A DNA stretch of 5,254 bases from Acidimicrobiaceae bacterium (GTDB lineage: Bacteria; Actinomycetota; Acidimicrobiia; Acidimicrobiales; UBA8190). Made by a program: the position numbers and the translations under genes. The notes under the pieces are model-generated. The model was not told where the DNA came from. It made no database searches and saw only the letters and a program-made list of their open reading frames with translations. This document shows, in pieces, positions 1 to 4,922 of this stretch. The stretch is from contig PKWD01000274.1 in NCBI GenBank assembly GCA_003131945.1, forward strand, positions 1 to 5,254, written 5' to 3'. Position 1 is the first letter of the stretch. Every line of letters starts with the position of its first letter.

Positions 1-323
1 CCGATGGTGAATCGGACTCGGCACCTCGCTGTGTGCGCGCGCGATCTGGCACCTGCGATCATCTCCGCCGAGGCGTCAATGCCCACTATCTCTCCATCGC
101 TTCCGAGATCGTCAGCCAGGGCGAGGGCTGCATCGCCCAGGCCGCAGCCGACGTCGAGGAGCCGCTGACCGGGCGCGAGGTTCAGCTGCTTGCGTTCCCA
201 TGCGCGAAGTCGAAGGGTGGCTTCCCACCGCCCGGTGGCCTCCATCGTTCCGAGGAGGATCGAGACATTCGGATCGTCGTCGACCCGCTCGTAGCCGAGC
301 GCATGCGTCTCATCCGCGTCCAC
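1..323 (-). CDS. Class I SAM-dependent methyltransferase, N-terminal part (runs off left edge)
   Basis: Read on the minus strand from a GTG at 323, this frame is open to the window edge (107 codons). Residues about 50-64 read APGQRLLDVGCGLGD, a textbook motif I (glycine-rich S-adenosylmethionine-binding loop) of Rossmann-fold methyltransferases. About 20 residues later comes EIVGIDAS, the second strand, whose acidic residue (D83) normally binds the ribose hydroxyls of SAM. The substrate cannot be told because the C-terminal half is outside the window. The start is uncertain: no good ribosome binding site precedes the GTG, and the frame stays open without another ATG/GTG/TTG up to a TAG at 426-428. 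It lies 133 bases downstream of the acetyltransferase gene on the same strand, so co-transcription is possible but not shown. Family assignment is firm; start and function are not. Confidence 0.8.
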   Translation of the reverse strand, partial: MDADETHALGYERVDDDPNVSILLGTMEATGRWEATLRLRAWERKQLNLAPGQRLLDVGCGLGDAALALADDLGSDGEIVGIDASAEMIAGARSRAHTARCRVRFTI

Positions 324-456
324 GCCGTAAACGCTACGACAAGCTGCGAATCGGGGCCATAGTGTCCCCGAGGCGCCCGCTGGCGGCGGGTGAACTGGAG
401 CAAACGAAGACGATCTACGAGATGACTACGGCCCGGCGATAGGGGCAGTTTGGGAC

Positions 457-972
457 TCATGACTTTGCTGCGTTCCGAACCATGTAGACGAATTCGCCCC
501 GCTCGTCGCAGCTGCTGTGATGTGCGTGAAACCCATTCTTTTCAAGGACTCGGAACGACGGTGCATTCCAGCTGCCGACTGTCGACCATAAGCGCTCCCT
601 GCCCGTCGCAAAAGCGGCTTCGATCACAGCTCCAGCGGCCTCCGTGGCGTAGCCCTGGCCTCGGAATTGGGGGAGGACCTCATAGGCGATTTCTGGTTCC
701 TCGAAGGTTCCCCGACCAATGATTAGTCCGCAATACCCAATCGGGTTGGTCTCGTACTGGCGCCGAACACCCAGTAGTCCGAAGCCATCTACTTGCGCTT
801 GTTCGTTCTGCTCGACCATTCGCTGCTCAACTTGACCGATCGACAGCGCCATGCCACCCTCGTGCTCACGAAGGAGTTCGAGGTTGCACTCAGCGTCATC
901 CTTCGTGCGTAGTCGCAATGACAATCGCTCGGTGTCGATCAAAAAGGCCATCGTCCGGAAGTGTTCGGCCAT
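457..972 (-). CDS. GNAT family N-acetyltransferase (RimJ/RimL-like)
   Basis: A 171-residue protein of the usual length for single-domain GNAT acetyltransferases, cytosolic enzymes that move an acetyl group from acetyl-CoA to an amine. The N-terminus IDTERLSLRLRTKDDAE matches the opening strand of the Acetyltransf_3 (RimJ/RimL) subgroup. Residues 93-120 (PEIAYEVLPQFRGQGYATEA and on) form motif A, with the R-G-Q-G-Y-A pyrophosphate-binding loop of acetyl-CoA at about 104-109. Residues 135-148 (WNAPSFRVLEKNGF) are motif B, the hallmark 'N-x-x-S-x-x-V-L-E-K-x-G-F' tail. The first ATG follows directly on an in-frame TAG, and neither it nor the internal Met8 (ATG at 951) has a strong ribosome binding site; Met8, just before the first conserved strand, is an alternative start. 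The acceptor substrate cannot be inferred: members acetylate ribosomal protein N-termini, antibiotics or small amines. Confidence 0.9.
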   Translation of the reverse strand: MAEHFRTMAFLIDTERLSLRLRTKDDAECNLELLREHEGGMALSIGQVEQRMVEQNEQAQVDGFGLLGVRRQYETNPIGYCGLIIGRGTFEEPEIAYEVLPQFRGQGYATEAAGAVIEAAFATGRERLWSTVGSWNAPSFRVLEKNGFHAHHSSCDERGEFVYMVRNAAKS

Positions 973-1065
973 CTAAACGCCGCCCGTCCAGGGCATCAGG
1001 ACAATCCGCACCGGCAATCAGACTACCGGGCTGGCCCCTAGCCCCCGAAGGGCCGGAGTGGGCGG

Positions 1066-1082
1066 GTTAGCGTGGCGTTAGC
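1066..1082. repeat. GTTAGC direct repeat with 11-base period
   Basis: GTTAGC occurs at 1066-1071 and again at 1077-1082, so the copies start 11 bases apart, about one helical turn. Read on the minus strand it is GCTAAC-GCCAC-GCTAAC. Paired short repeats on one helical face are typical protein-binding sites. Their position some 270 bases from the tRNA-like fragment makes an integrase arm-type site one possible reading; chance is the alternative. Confidence 0.4.
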
Positions 1083-1104
1083 AGTTGGACCCGCCACGCC
1101 AACT
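1070..1104. repeat. Overlapping inverted repeats (8-bp and 6-bp stems)
   Basis: GCGTGGCG at 1070-1077 is perfectly complementary to CGCCACGC at 1092-1099, with a 14-base loop. Inside and overlapping it, AGTTGG at 1083-1088 pairs with CCAACT at 1099-1104. The two stems share base 1099 and interleave, so as RNA they would compete or form a pseudoknot. No T-run follows on either strand, so this is not a standard intrinsic terminator. On the minus strand it lies upstream of the acetyltransferase gene, about 100 bases from its start, where it could be part of the untranslated leader. Confidence 0.45.
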
Positions 1105-1352
1105 CGCAGTGCCCCCAAGGGGATCCTCTTACGGACAGTCATTCAAGGACCTGCGGTTGGCCCCAAATATTCGGCGGCCAGGAATCTAGAGGTACGCCAC
1201 TCGTGCCATTCGGGGCAACCCGCGAACAGAAGCCGAAGGCACGGATAACTGGGCGATACGGTGACATGTGTATTTCACCGGCCCGTGATGTAAGAGGCTT
1301 CGTTATCTCGAGCTATGAATCAGGCACATCCAGCGCGTCTCCTGGACTTTTG

Positions 1353-1397
1353 CGCCCCCGGCAGGAATCGAACCTGCGCTGACTCGGTTTAGGAATC
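1353..1397 (-). tRNA. 3' half of a tRNA-Arg(CCU)-like gene; probable attachment-site scar
   Basis: On the minus strand 1361-1377 is a perfect T-arm: GCAGG, loop TTCGATT, CCTGC. The 3' acceptor strand CGGGGGC (1354-1360) and a discriminator G (1353) follow. Upstream, 1389-1395 reads TTCCTAA, a good anticodon loop for CCU (Arg, codon AGG), continuing into ACCG as in actinobacterial tRNA-Arg(CCU) as I remember it. The 5' half is not there: no GCCCCCG partner for the acceptor strand lies upstream, and the expected anticodon 5' stem is replaced. Instead 1393-1397 (GATTC) pairs with 1381-1385 (GAGTC) around a 7-base loop, which would present AAA with an abnormal C37. A D-arm-like stretch CTGGTTAGAG sits further up at 1424-1433, too far away for a normal tRNA. 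I therefore read this as a tRNA 3' fragment rather than a working tRNA. Confidence 0.55.
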
Positions 1398-1860
1398 TGT
1401 GGCCTCACTCGAGAGCAGGGCCACTCTAACCAGCGTCTTCGTCGTCTGACCTGCGACTATTCATACACCATCTTGTGTCACTGAGTGCCACCAGTGTCCC
1501 CCATGTGCCGTATCTCTGGGTACAGGCTGGGTACAGACCGCCGCAATACTTTGGTCTCGCACCGCCGGGCGACGAAGGGGCGACGGGTCATCGGTGTTCT
1601 CTCTTACGCCGGGCCGATCTCCAGGTCACCGCTTCAGACCCCGATCCGTCTCGCCGTTGCGGGCCCTGCAGTAATAACACTCAGATCGGATGATCGGGCG
1701 TGCAGCCGGCCCCGCAGGTCATTCGCCTGAGTGGGCGTCCGCTGTTCAGGTCCGTCCCGGAGCGATACCGATCGGCCTGCTCGTAGTCGGCGCCCCTGTA
1801 CTCCCCGATCGGGAGCCGGCAATCCTGAGCGGTCAGGAGCTTTCTGTGCGCCGCAGGGTG
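1398..1860. other. Gene-poor stretch between tRNA-like fragment and cyclase gene
   Basis: No ORF here shows family similarity I can recognise. Immediately upstream of the tRNA fragment (minus strand) is a perfect inverted repeat GTGGCC/GGCCAC at 1419-1424 and 1399-1404, enclosing 14 bases. A 37-codon minus-strand ORF (1478-1591, ATG start) covers the 11-base-period repeat and cannot be supported as a gene. If the tRNA fragment is an integration scar, this side (5' of the fragment) is where element DNA would lie, but no integrase or excisionase gene remains visible. Confidence 0.45.
1516..1536. repeat. Tandem CTGGGTACAG direct repeat, 11-base period
   Basis: CTGGGTACAG occurs at 1516-1525 and identically at 1527-1536, separated by one G, so the period is 11 bases. 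An exact 10-base tandem match is unlikely by chance in so short a region. It lies about 120 bases from the tRNA-like fragment on the side where an integrated element would be. Tyrosine integrases of actinobacterial elements and phages bind short paired direct repeats (arm-type sites) beside the tRNA-derived core, so this is a candidate arm site; a repressor operator is another possibility. Confidence 0.6.
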
Positions 1861-2544
1861 TCAGCTGCCACCACCCGACGGCGCGAGACGTGCAACACCT
1901 CGGAGTAGCCATGGAGTGCGGCGGGCCATTGAGACGACAGCCCGGTCGGAGCGCCGCATCGTGCTTCGTGTTGCGGGTGTGGGGAGGGAGACGAGCGTCG
2001 CCTCGGCCGATCCTGGTTGTGCGCCGTTGGGGTCGACGGCAAGGAGCTGCCAATGCCCGGGCACACCTTTCAGCTCGTGCGAACCCCTGTCCTCGAAGCC
2101 AATCCCCGAGCCGACGACGAGGTCACGAAGCGAGCTTGAAACGAGGATCTCACCGGGGGCCGCTTGCGACATGATCCGAGCCGCGATGTGTACGGCGATA
2201 CCGCCGATATCGTCGCCCATCAGCTCGCACTCTCCAGTGTGAACTCCAGTACGGATCTCGATGTCCAGGGACTCCGTGTCGCTCCGCAGTGCCTCCGCAC
2301 AGCGAATGGCGTGGGTCCGACCTTCGAATGTAGCCAGATGGCCGTCGCCGGTGCTCTTCACGACCTTTCCGCCGAAACGATCGGCAAGACTGGTTGTGAC
2401 CTCATCGAAGCGCTGAAGCAGCGCTCTCCAACGCTCGTCCCCCATGGCCGCCGCCCGGGCTGTGGAGTGTGCTGCGTCCGTGTGCGTCCACCCCGGCCCC
2501 CAAGGACAGCGTTGCCCCCGATGGACGCAGAGTAGGAAACCCAT
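1861..2544 (-). CDS. Class III adenylate/guanylate cyclase domain protein, N-terminus atypical
   Basis: A 227-residue reading from ATG 2544. Residues about 20-171 are a class III nucleotidyl cyclase catalytic domain, which makes cAMP or cGMP from ATP or GTP. Visible landmarks: STARAAAMGDERW (27-39), VVKSTGDG (61-68) with the second metal-binding Asp D67, GDDIGGIAVHIAARI (110-124) with the transition-state Arg R123, and FEDRGSHELKGVPG (150-163). K63 and D112 fall at the base-recognising positions that select ATP, so adenylate cyclase is more likely than guanylate cyclase. H119 stands where classic enzymes have Asn, a change I believe is common in this bacterial subgroup. Odd point: the first strand, normally like VLFTDIVGST, reads TDAAHST after an unrecognisable lead (RCPWGPGWTH); D23 would still be the first metal ligand. 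The frame stays open far upstream, antisense to the oxygenase gene, and an in-frame ATG also exists at 2694. The 56-residue tail has no recognised domain. Confidence 0.75.
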   Translation of the reverse strand: MGFLLCVHRGQRCPWGPGWTHTDAAHSTARAAAMGDERWRALLQRFDEVTTSLADRFGGKVVKSTGDGHLATFEGRTHAIRCAEALRSDTESLDIEIRTGVHTGECELMGDDIGGIAVHIAARIMSQAAPGEILVSSSLRDLVVGSGIGFEDRGSHELKGVPGHWQLLAVDPNGAQPGSAEATLVSLPTPATRSTMRRSDRAVVSMARRTPWLLRGVARLAPSGGGS

Positions 2545-2692
2545 GAGGCCACCAACACGACACTTCGCGCATGGCTCTTTGAATCGGGCCCGGTTGCGTG
2601 AACCCGAAGAAGTTGCCGCACGGTGCCGACGATCTGTGGCAGAGCGGGAGTATTCGGCGCCGGGGTACCGGCACTTCTTGTAGCGTCCGGCC
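2545..2692. promoter_or_regulatory. Divergent intergenic region between cyclase and monooxygenase genes
   Basis: About 148 bases separate the two head-to-head start codons, so both promoters should lie here. I see no convincing -35/-10 pair. A GC-rich hairpin, GCCGG-GGTA-CCGGC (2659-2672), sits 20 bases before the plus-strand start and could hinder or control its translation, or serve as an operator. The sequence CATG at 2692-2695 holds a plus-strand ATG (used) and a minus-strand ATG that is in frame with the cyclase. Confidence 0.4.
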
Positions 2693-3676
2693 ATGCTCCG
2701 CACCAGGTTCACGCAAATGTTCGGCTTGACCCACCCGGTGATGTCGGCGCCCATGGCCCTCCACAGCGGCGGGACGCTCGCGGCCGCCGTCTCCGCCGCC
2801 GGGGGACTGGGCTCCTTCGGGGGTATCCATCCATCGAAGGGACCCGATTGGATACGGGCGGAGGTCGCCACCATCCGTGCCAGCACCGAGCGGCCCTTCA
2901 CCGTGGGATTCATCACCCACTTCCTTCCGTTCGCCGCGCCTCTGTTCGAGGCCGCGCTGACCGAGCGTCCGGCAGCGGTGGCACTCTCCTTTGCCGATCC
3001 TGGGCCTTGGATCGGCCCGTGCAAGGACGCCGGCGCCCGGGTGATTTGCCAGGTCCAAACGTACGAGGACGCGGAGCTGGCCATAGTTGGCGGCGCCGAC
3101 GTCCTCGTCGCTCAGGGCACTGAGGCCGGTGGCCATACCGGGACGATGGGTCTGCTGCCGTTCCTGGCCGGCGTGGTGGCCCGCTATCCCGATGTCCCCG
3201 TCCTGGCCGCCGGCGGAATTTCCGACGGCCGGACTCTGGCCGCCGCCCTCACCGTCGGCGCCGACGGCGCCTGGCTGGGCACCGCCTTCCTGGCCACGCC
3301 GGAGGCGGTCGAGGTCCACGACATCCACAAGCGCCTGATCGTCGAGAGCGACGGGGGTGACACGGTGTTCACCCGGGCCTACGACATCGTCTCCGGACTA
3401 CCGTGGCCCATCCCAATCGGCGCGCGCATGCACCGGAACCGCTTCACCAGCGAATGGAGCGAACGCGAGGCGGAGCTGCGCGAGAAAACAGCCGCGTCGG
3501 CCGCGCCGAGTGCGGACGGCCCCGACGAGACACCTGATCCCGAGACGAGCGCCATGTACTACGGGCAGTCGACTCGATTCGTGAACAGCATCCGGCCCGC
3601 GGCCGAGGTCGTCCGCTCGTTCAGCGAGGAGGCTGAGCGCATCCTCCGTTCCCGCCCGCAGTTGCTCCTCGCCTAA
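2693..3676 (+). CDS. Nitronate monooxygenase (NMO / 2-nitropropane dioxygenase family)
   Basis: A complete 327-residue FMN-dependent TIM-barrel protein, of usual family length. NMOs oxidise alkyl nitronates such as propionate 3-nitronate to the carbonyl compound and nitrite, a detoxifying cytosolic reaction; some family members act on other substrates. Landmarks in order: THPVMSAPMA at 13-22 (first strand, FMN-side), AAAVSAAGGLGSFGG at 30-44, VALSFADPG at 96-104, QVQTYEDA at 120-127, ADVLVAQGTEAGGHTG at 135-150 with the likely catalytic base H148, and VPVLAAGGISDGRTLAAAL then GADGAWLGTAFLATPEA (168-205), which bind the FMN phosphate. The C-terminus has an acidic, Ala/Pro-rich linker (about 266-287) before a last YYGQSTR helix region. 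The ATG at 2693 starts just before the conserved RTRFTQMFGLTHPV; the ribosome binding site is weak. It is divergent from the cyclase gene and followed by 84 bases before the next ribosome binding site's ORF. Confidence 0.93.
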   Translation: MLRTRFTQMFGLTHPVMSAPMALHSGGTLAAAVSAAGGLGSFGGIHPSKGPDWIRAEVATIRASTERPFTVGFITHFLPFAAPLFEAALTERPAAVALSFADPGPWIGPCKDAGARVICQVQTYEDAELAIVGGADVLVAQGTEAGGHTGTMGLLPFLAGVVARYPDVPVLAAGGISDGRTLAAALTVGADGAWLGTAFLATPEAVEVHDIHKRLIVESDGGDTVFTRAYDIVSGLPWPIPIGARMHRNRFTSEWSEREAELREKTAASAAPSADGPDETPDPETSAMYYGQSTRFVNSIRPAAEVVRSFSEEAERILRSRPQLLLA

Positions 3677-3746
3677 CAGCGTCCGACGTACACTGACTTC
3701 ATGGGTGCCGGATACGTAGGACAACAGCGCCCCCCGACGCCTTCTT

Positions 3747-3752
3747 AAGGAG
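3747..3752 (+). promoter_or_regulatory. Strong Shine-Dalgarno site for the 22-codon ORF
   Basis: AAGGAG at 3747-3752 is a near-perfect anti-16S match, 8 bases before the GTG at 3761. It is the best ribosome binding site in the interval between the monooxygenase and DUF488 genes, whereas nothing comparable precedes the DUF488 start at 3826. It therefore argues that translation enters at 3761. Confidence 0.65.
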
Positions 3753-3760
3753 CGATCTGC

Positions 3761-3829
3761 GTGATTGTGGCAGTACGGATTTCGATGCCGAAACCACCCC
3801 CCAACCTCGTGAGCACGTTCGACACGTGA
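3761..3829 (+). CDS. Short upstream ORF (22 codons) overlapping the DUF488 start
   Basis: GTG at 3761 opens 22 codons (MIVAVRISMPK, then PPPNL and VSTFDT) closed by TGA at 3827-3829. It has a strong, well-spaced AAGGAG, and its stop overlaps the DUF488 GTG as GTGA (3826-3829), the classic layout for termination-reinitiation coupling. The two frames differ, so it is not simply an N-terminal extension. It contains a PKPPP run; consecutive prolines slow ribosomes unless EF-P acts, which could make the peptide regulatory. No family is recognised. It may be a leader peptide, a tiny gene, or the remnant of a once longer upstream cistron. Confidence 0.5.
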   Translation: MIVAVRISMPKPPPNLVSTFDT

Positions 3830-4374
3830 CCGACCGGGCAACCGTGTATAGCGTCGGGCACGGCACGCTGCCTGAAACTGACCTGGTGGAACTACTACAC
3901 CAGGCAGGAGTGGCGCACGTGGTCGACGTGCGCAGCTACCCTGGCAGTCGGCGCAACCCCCAACACGGGAAGGAGCAGCTGGAGCGCTGGCTGCCCGAAG
4001 CCGGGATCGGCTATTCATGGGATCGCCGCTTAGGCGGTCGGCGCCGACCCGACCCAGCGTCGCCCAATGTTGCACTACGCCACGAGGCATTTCGGGCTTA
4101 CGCCGACCACATGAGTACTGCCGAGTTCCATGAGGGGCTCGACGCTCTCGTCGAGCTGGCCGTCACCACCCCCCTAGCAGTAATGTGCGCCGAAAGCCTC
4201 TGGTGGCGCTGCCATCGGCGCCTATTGTCCGACGCTCTCGTGTTGCTTCGCTCAATGCAGGTCGCGCATCTGTTTCACGATGGTCGGCTGGCCCCCCACC
4301 GTCCAACACCCGAGGCTCGTGTGACCGACTGCGAACTCATTTACGACCTCGGCGGGACGGCGCCGCTAATTTGA
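3826..4374 (+). CDS. DUF488 family protein
   Basis: A complete 182-residue cytosolic protein of the DUF488 family, whose biochemical role is not established. Landmarks: VYSVGHGTLPETDLVELL at 7-24 (typical 'T-x-G-H' opening), VVDVRSYPGSRRNPQ at 32-46 (the D-V-R-x-x-P-x-S-R-x-P motif), GIGYSWDRRLGGRR at 60-73, and VMCAESLWWRCHRRLL at 119-134 (the conserved C-A-E and C-H-R pairs, C121 and C129-H130). These conserved Cys, Asp and Arg residues give the family an enzyme-like look, but no reaction should be assigned. The start is GTG at 3826; it has no ribosome binding site of its own and overlaps the stop of the 22-codon ORF, so it is probably translated by coupling. A small hairpin follows the stop at 4407-4422. 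Confidence 0.9.
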   Translation: MTDRATVYSVGHGTLPETDLVELLHQAGVAHVVDVRSYPGSRRNPQHGKEQLERWLPEAGIGYSWDRRLGGRRRPDPASPNVALRHEAFRAYADHMSTAEFHEGLDALVELAVTTPLAVMCAESLWWRCHRRLLSDALVLLRSMQVAHLFHDGRLAPHRPTPEARVTDCELIYDLGGTAPLI

Positions 4375-4406
4375 CTCCGCGTCACGAACTGGTGGGCTTC
4401 CGTCCC

Positions 4407-4422
4407 AAAGCCTGAAGGCTTT
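4407..4422 (+). terminator. Possible weak terminator after DUF488 gene
   Basis: AAAGCC-TGAA-GGCTTT forms a perfect 6-bp stem with a tetraloop, 33 bases past the DUF488 stop. The stem ends in TTT but no longer T-run follows, so it would be a weak intrinsic terminator at best. The symmetric A/T edges would let it act on both strands. Confidence 0.35.
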
Positions 4423-4458
4423 CCGCCAGTTCATTGAGCTTGTCATCGCCTGGTCTGA

Positions 4459-4486
4459 TGCCAGTGGATCGGGTTCGGGGCGACAC
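4459..4486. repeat. Candidate degenerate IS3-type terminal inverted repeat
   Basis: The stretch begins TGCCAGTGGATC, continues GGGTTCGGGG and ends CGACAC. This resembles, from memory, the actinobacterial IS3-family end pattern 'TGGAGTTGACCCGGTTT...GGACAC'. It sits 22 bases beyond the transposase stop codon at 4509, where the right-hand end of an IS3 element is expected. I see no matching left end in the window. Confidence 0.35.
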
Positions 4487-4508
4487 CGGCGATCCTGTAG
4501 GACGCGTG

Positions 4509-4643
4509 TCATGCAGCATCGGCCGTCTCCGTCTGTTCTGTGACGCGCAGAGCCAGGATCGCCTCGTAGTCGACCGCGGAACGCATCTCACAGGTGCTGT
4601 GATGCCGGACGCGGTTGCAGCGGTCGATGAACTGGCCACCTCC
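4509..4643 (-). pseudogene. C-terminal remnant of an IS3-family transposase (integrase core)
   Basis: On the minus strand, between an in-frame TAG (4644-4646) and a TGA (4509-4511), the reading is GGGQFIDRCNRVRHHST, then CEMRSAVDYEAILALRV and TEQTETADAA. This matches the last part of IS3-type OrfB transposases, which commonly end like 'FI-x-x-Y-N-x-x-R-R-H-S-x-x-G-x-x-S-P-x-x-Y-E'. The Pro of the usual S-P-x-x-Y-E is Ala here, and the Tyr before N is Cys. The catalytic DDE residues would lie upstream but the reading is broken there by a stop, and I cannot find the rest in any minus-strand frame. It is a dead fragment of an insertion sequence, about 44 residues out of some 280 in a complete OrfB. 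Confidence 0.65.
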
Positions 4644-4680
4644 CTACCCCCAGGCCCTCACCCACGCTGCGTTGCTACAG

Positions 4681-4696
4681 GCAGCGCTGTCGCTGC
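4681..4696. repeat. Inverted repeat GCAGCG-CTGT-CGCTGC
   Basis: A perfect 6-bp stem with a CTGT tetraloop, 37 bases beyond the broken upstream end of the IS3 remnant. There is no T-run on either side. Its role is unknown; it may belong to the lost mobile element. Confidence 0.3.
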
Positions 4697-4782
4697 GTGA
4701 GCGATGACCACGCGCGCTGCGGACCGAGCGGGTCGCACGGGCACAGACCGAGCGCCAGGCATGAATCGACGGCATCGTTCCT

Positions 4783-4807
4783 GGAATCGGTTCCTTCGGA
4801 ACATTCC
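4783..4807. repeat. Interrupted 10-bp hairpin upstream of debranching-enzyme-like gene
   Basis: GGAAT (4783-4787) pairs with ATTCC (4803-4807), and GTTCC (4790-4794) pairs with GGAAC (4798-4802) around a TTC loop. The only interruption is a CG bulge at 4788-4789. It lies about 125 bases upstream of the GTG start at 4931. No T-run follows, so a regulatory leader structure or operator is more likely than a terminator. Confidence 0.4.
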
Positions 4808-4916
4808 GCTCTCTGTCTGCTAAAGCATGGTTGGCTGGGTGCCGCCGGCGGTGGTGCTACCGGTAGGCACATTGACCGCTCATAGTCTGAGGCCCTCGGT
4901 AGCGAGGCGCCAACAA

Positions 4917-4922
4917 GAAGGG
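4917..4922 (+). promoter_or_regulatory. Ribosome binding site fixing the GTG start at 4931
   Basis: GAAGGG at 4917-4922, within a purine run AAGAAGGGAAGG, lies 8 bases before GTG 4931. It selects this GTG over the later in-frame GTG codons at 4955 and 4958. Confidence 0.65.

Larger units (their letters stand above)
973..1352. other. Gene-poor intergenic stretch, left of the tRNA-like fragment
   Basis: I see no ORF here with coding character on either strand. It holds the upstream region of the acetyltransferase gene (minus strand), a cluster of inverted and direct repeats at 1066-1104, and a 6-base inverted repeat CGGTGA/TCACCG at 1259-1264 and 1275-1280 around a 10-base spacer. A small hairpin TCCAG/CTGGA (1329-1333, 1342-1346) is followed by CTTTT on the plus strand. 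That last one would be at best a weak plus-strand terminator, and no plus-strand gene precedes it. Confidence 0.5.

Noticed and set aside
1353..1445. Group I intron in tRNA-Arg(CCU), known in some bacteria, as explanation for the missing 5' half
   Set aside because: A complete anticodon loop is already present in the 3' part, and no 5' exon (GCCCCCG and D-arm) is found upstream within the gene-poor region.
1353..1445. Selenocysteine or pyrrolysine tRNA
   Set aside because: No TCA or CTA anticodon falls in a properly paired arm, and the long acceptor/D-stem features of tRNA-Sec are absent.
1478..1591. 37-codon minus-strand ORF from an ATG at 1591
   Set aside because: No recognised motif, and a good part of it is the 11-base-period direct repeat. 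I could not tell it from chance.
1634..2053. Minus-strand 139-residue frame overlapping the cyclase C-terminus
   Set aside because: Arg/Pro-rich composition typical of an out-of-frame shadow; it overlaps the better supported cyclase frame on the same strand.
2545..3084. Minus-strand open frame continuing the cyclase frame across the monooxygenase gene (to 3084), and another minus-strand frame over 2402-3328
   Set aside because: Both are antisense to a clear monooxygenase gene, with no family motifs. Long antisense open frames are expected in GC-rich coding DNA.
4588..4602. Palindrome TCACAG-GTG-CTGTGA resembling a CRP/FNR-type operator
   Set aside because: The half-site order and spacing are not those of a CRP site, and it lies inside the IS3 transposase remnant (HHSTCE codons), so coding constraint explains it.
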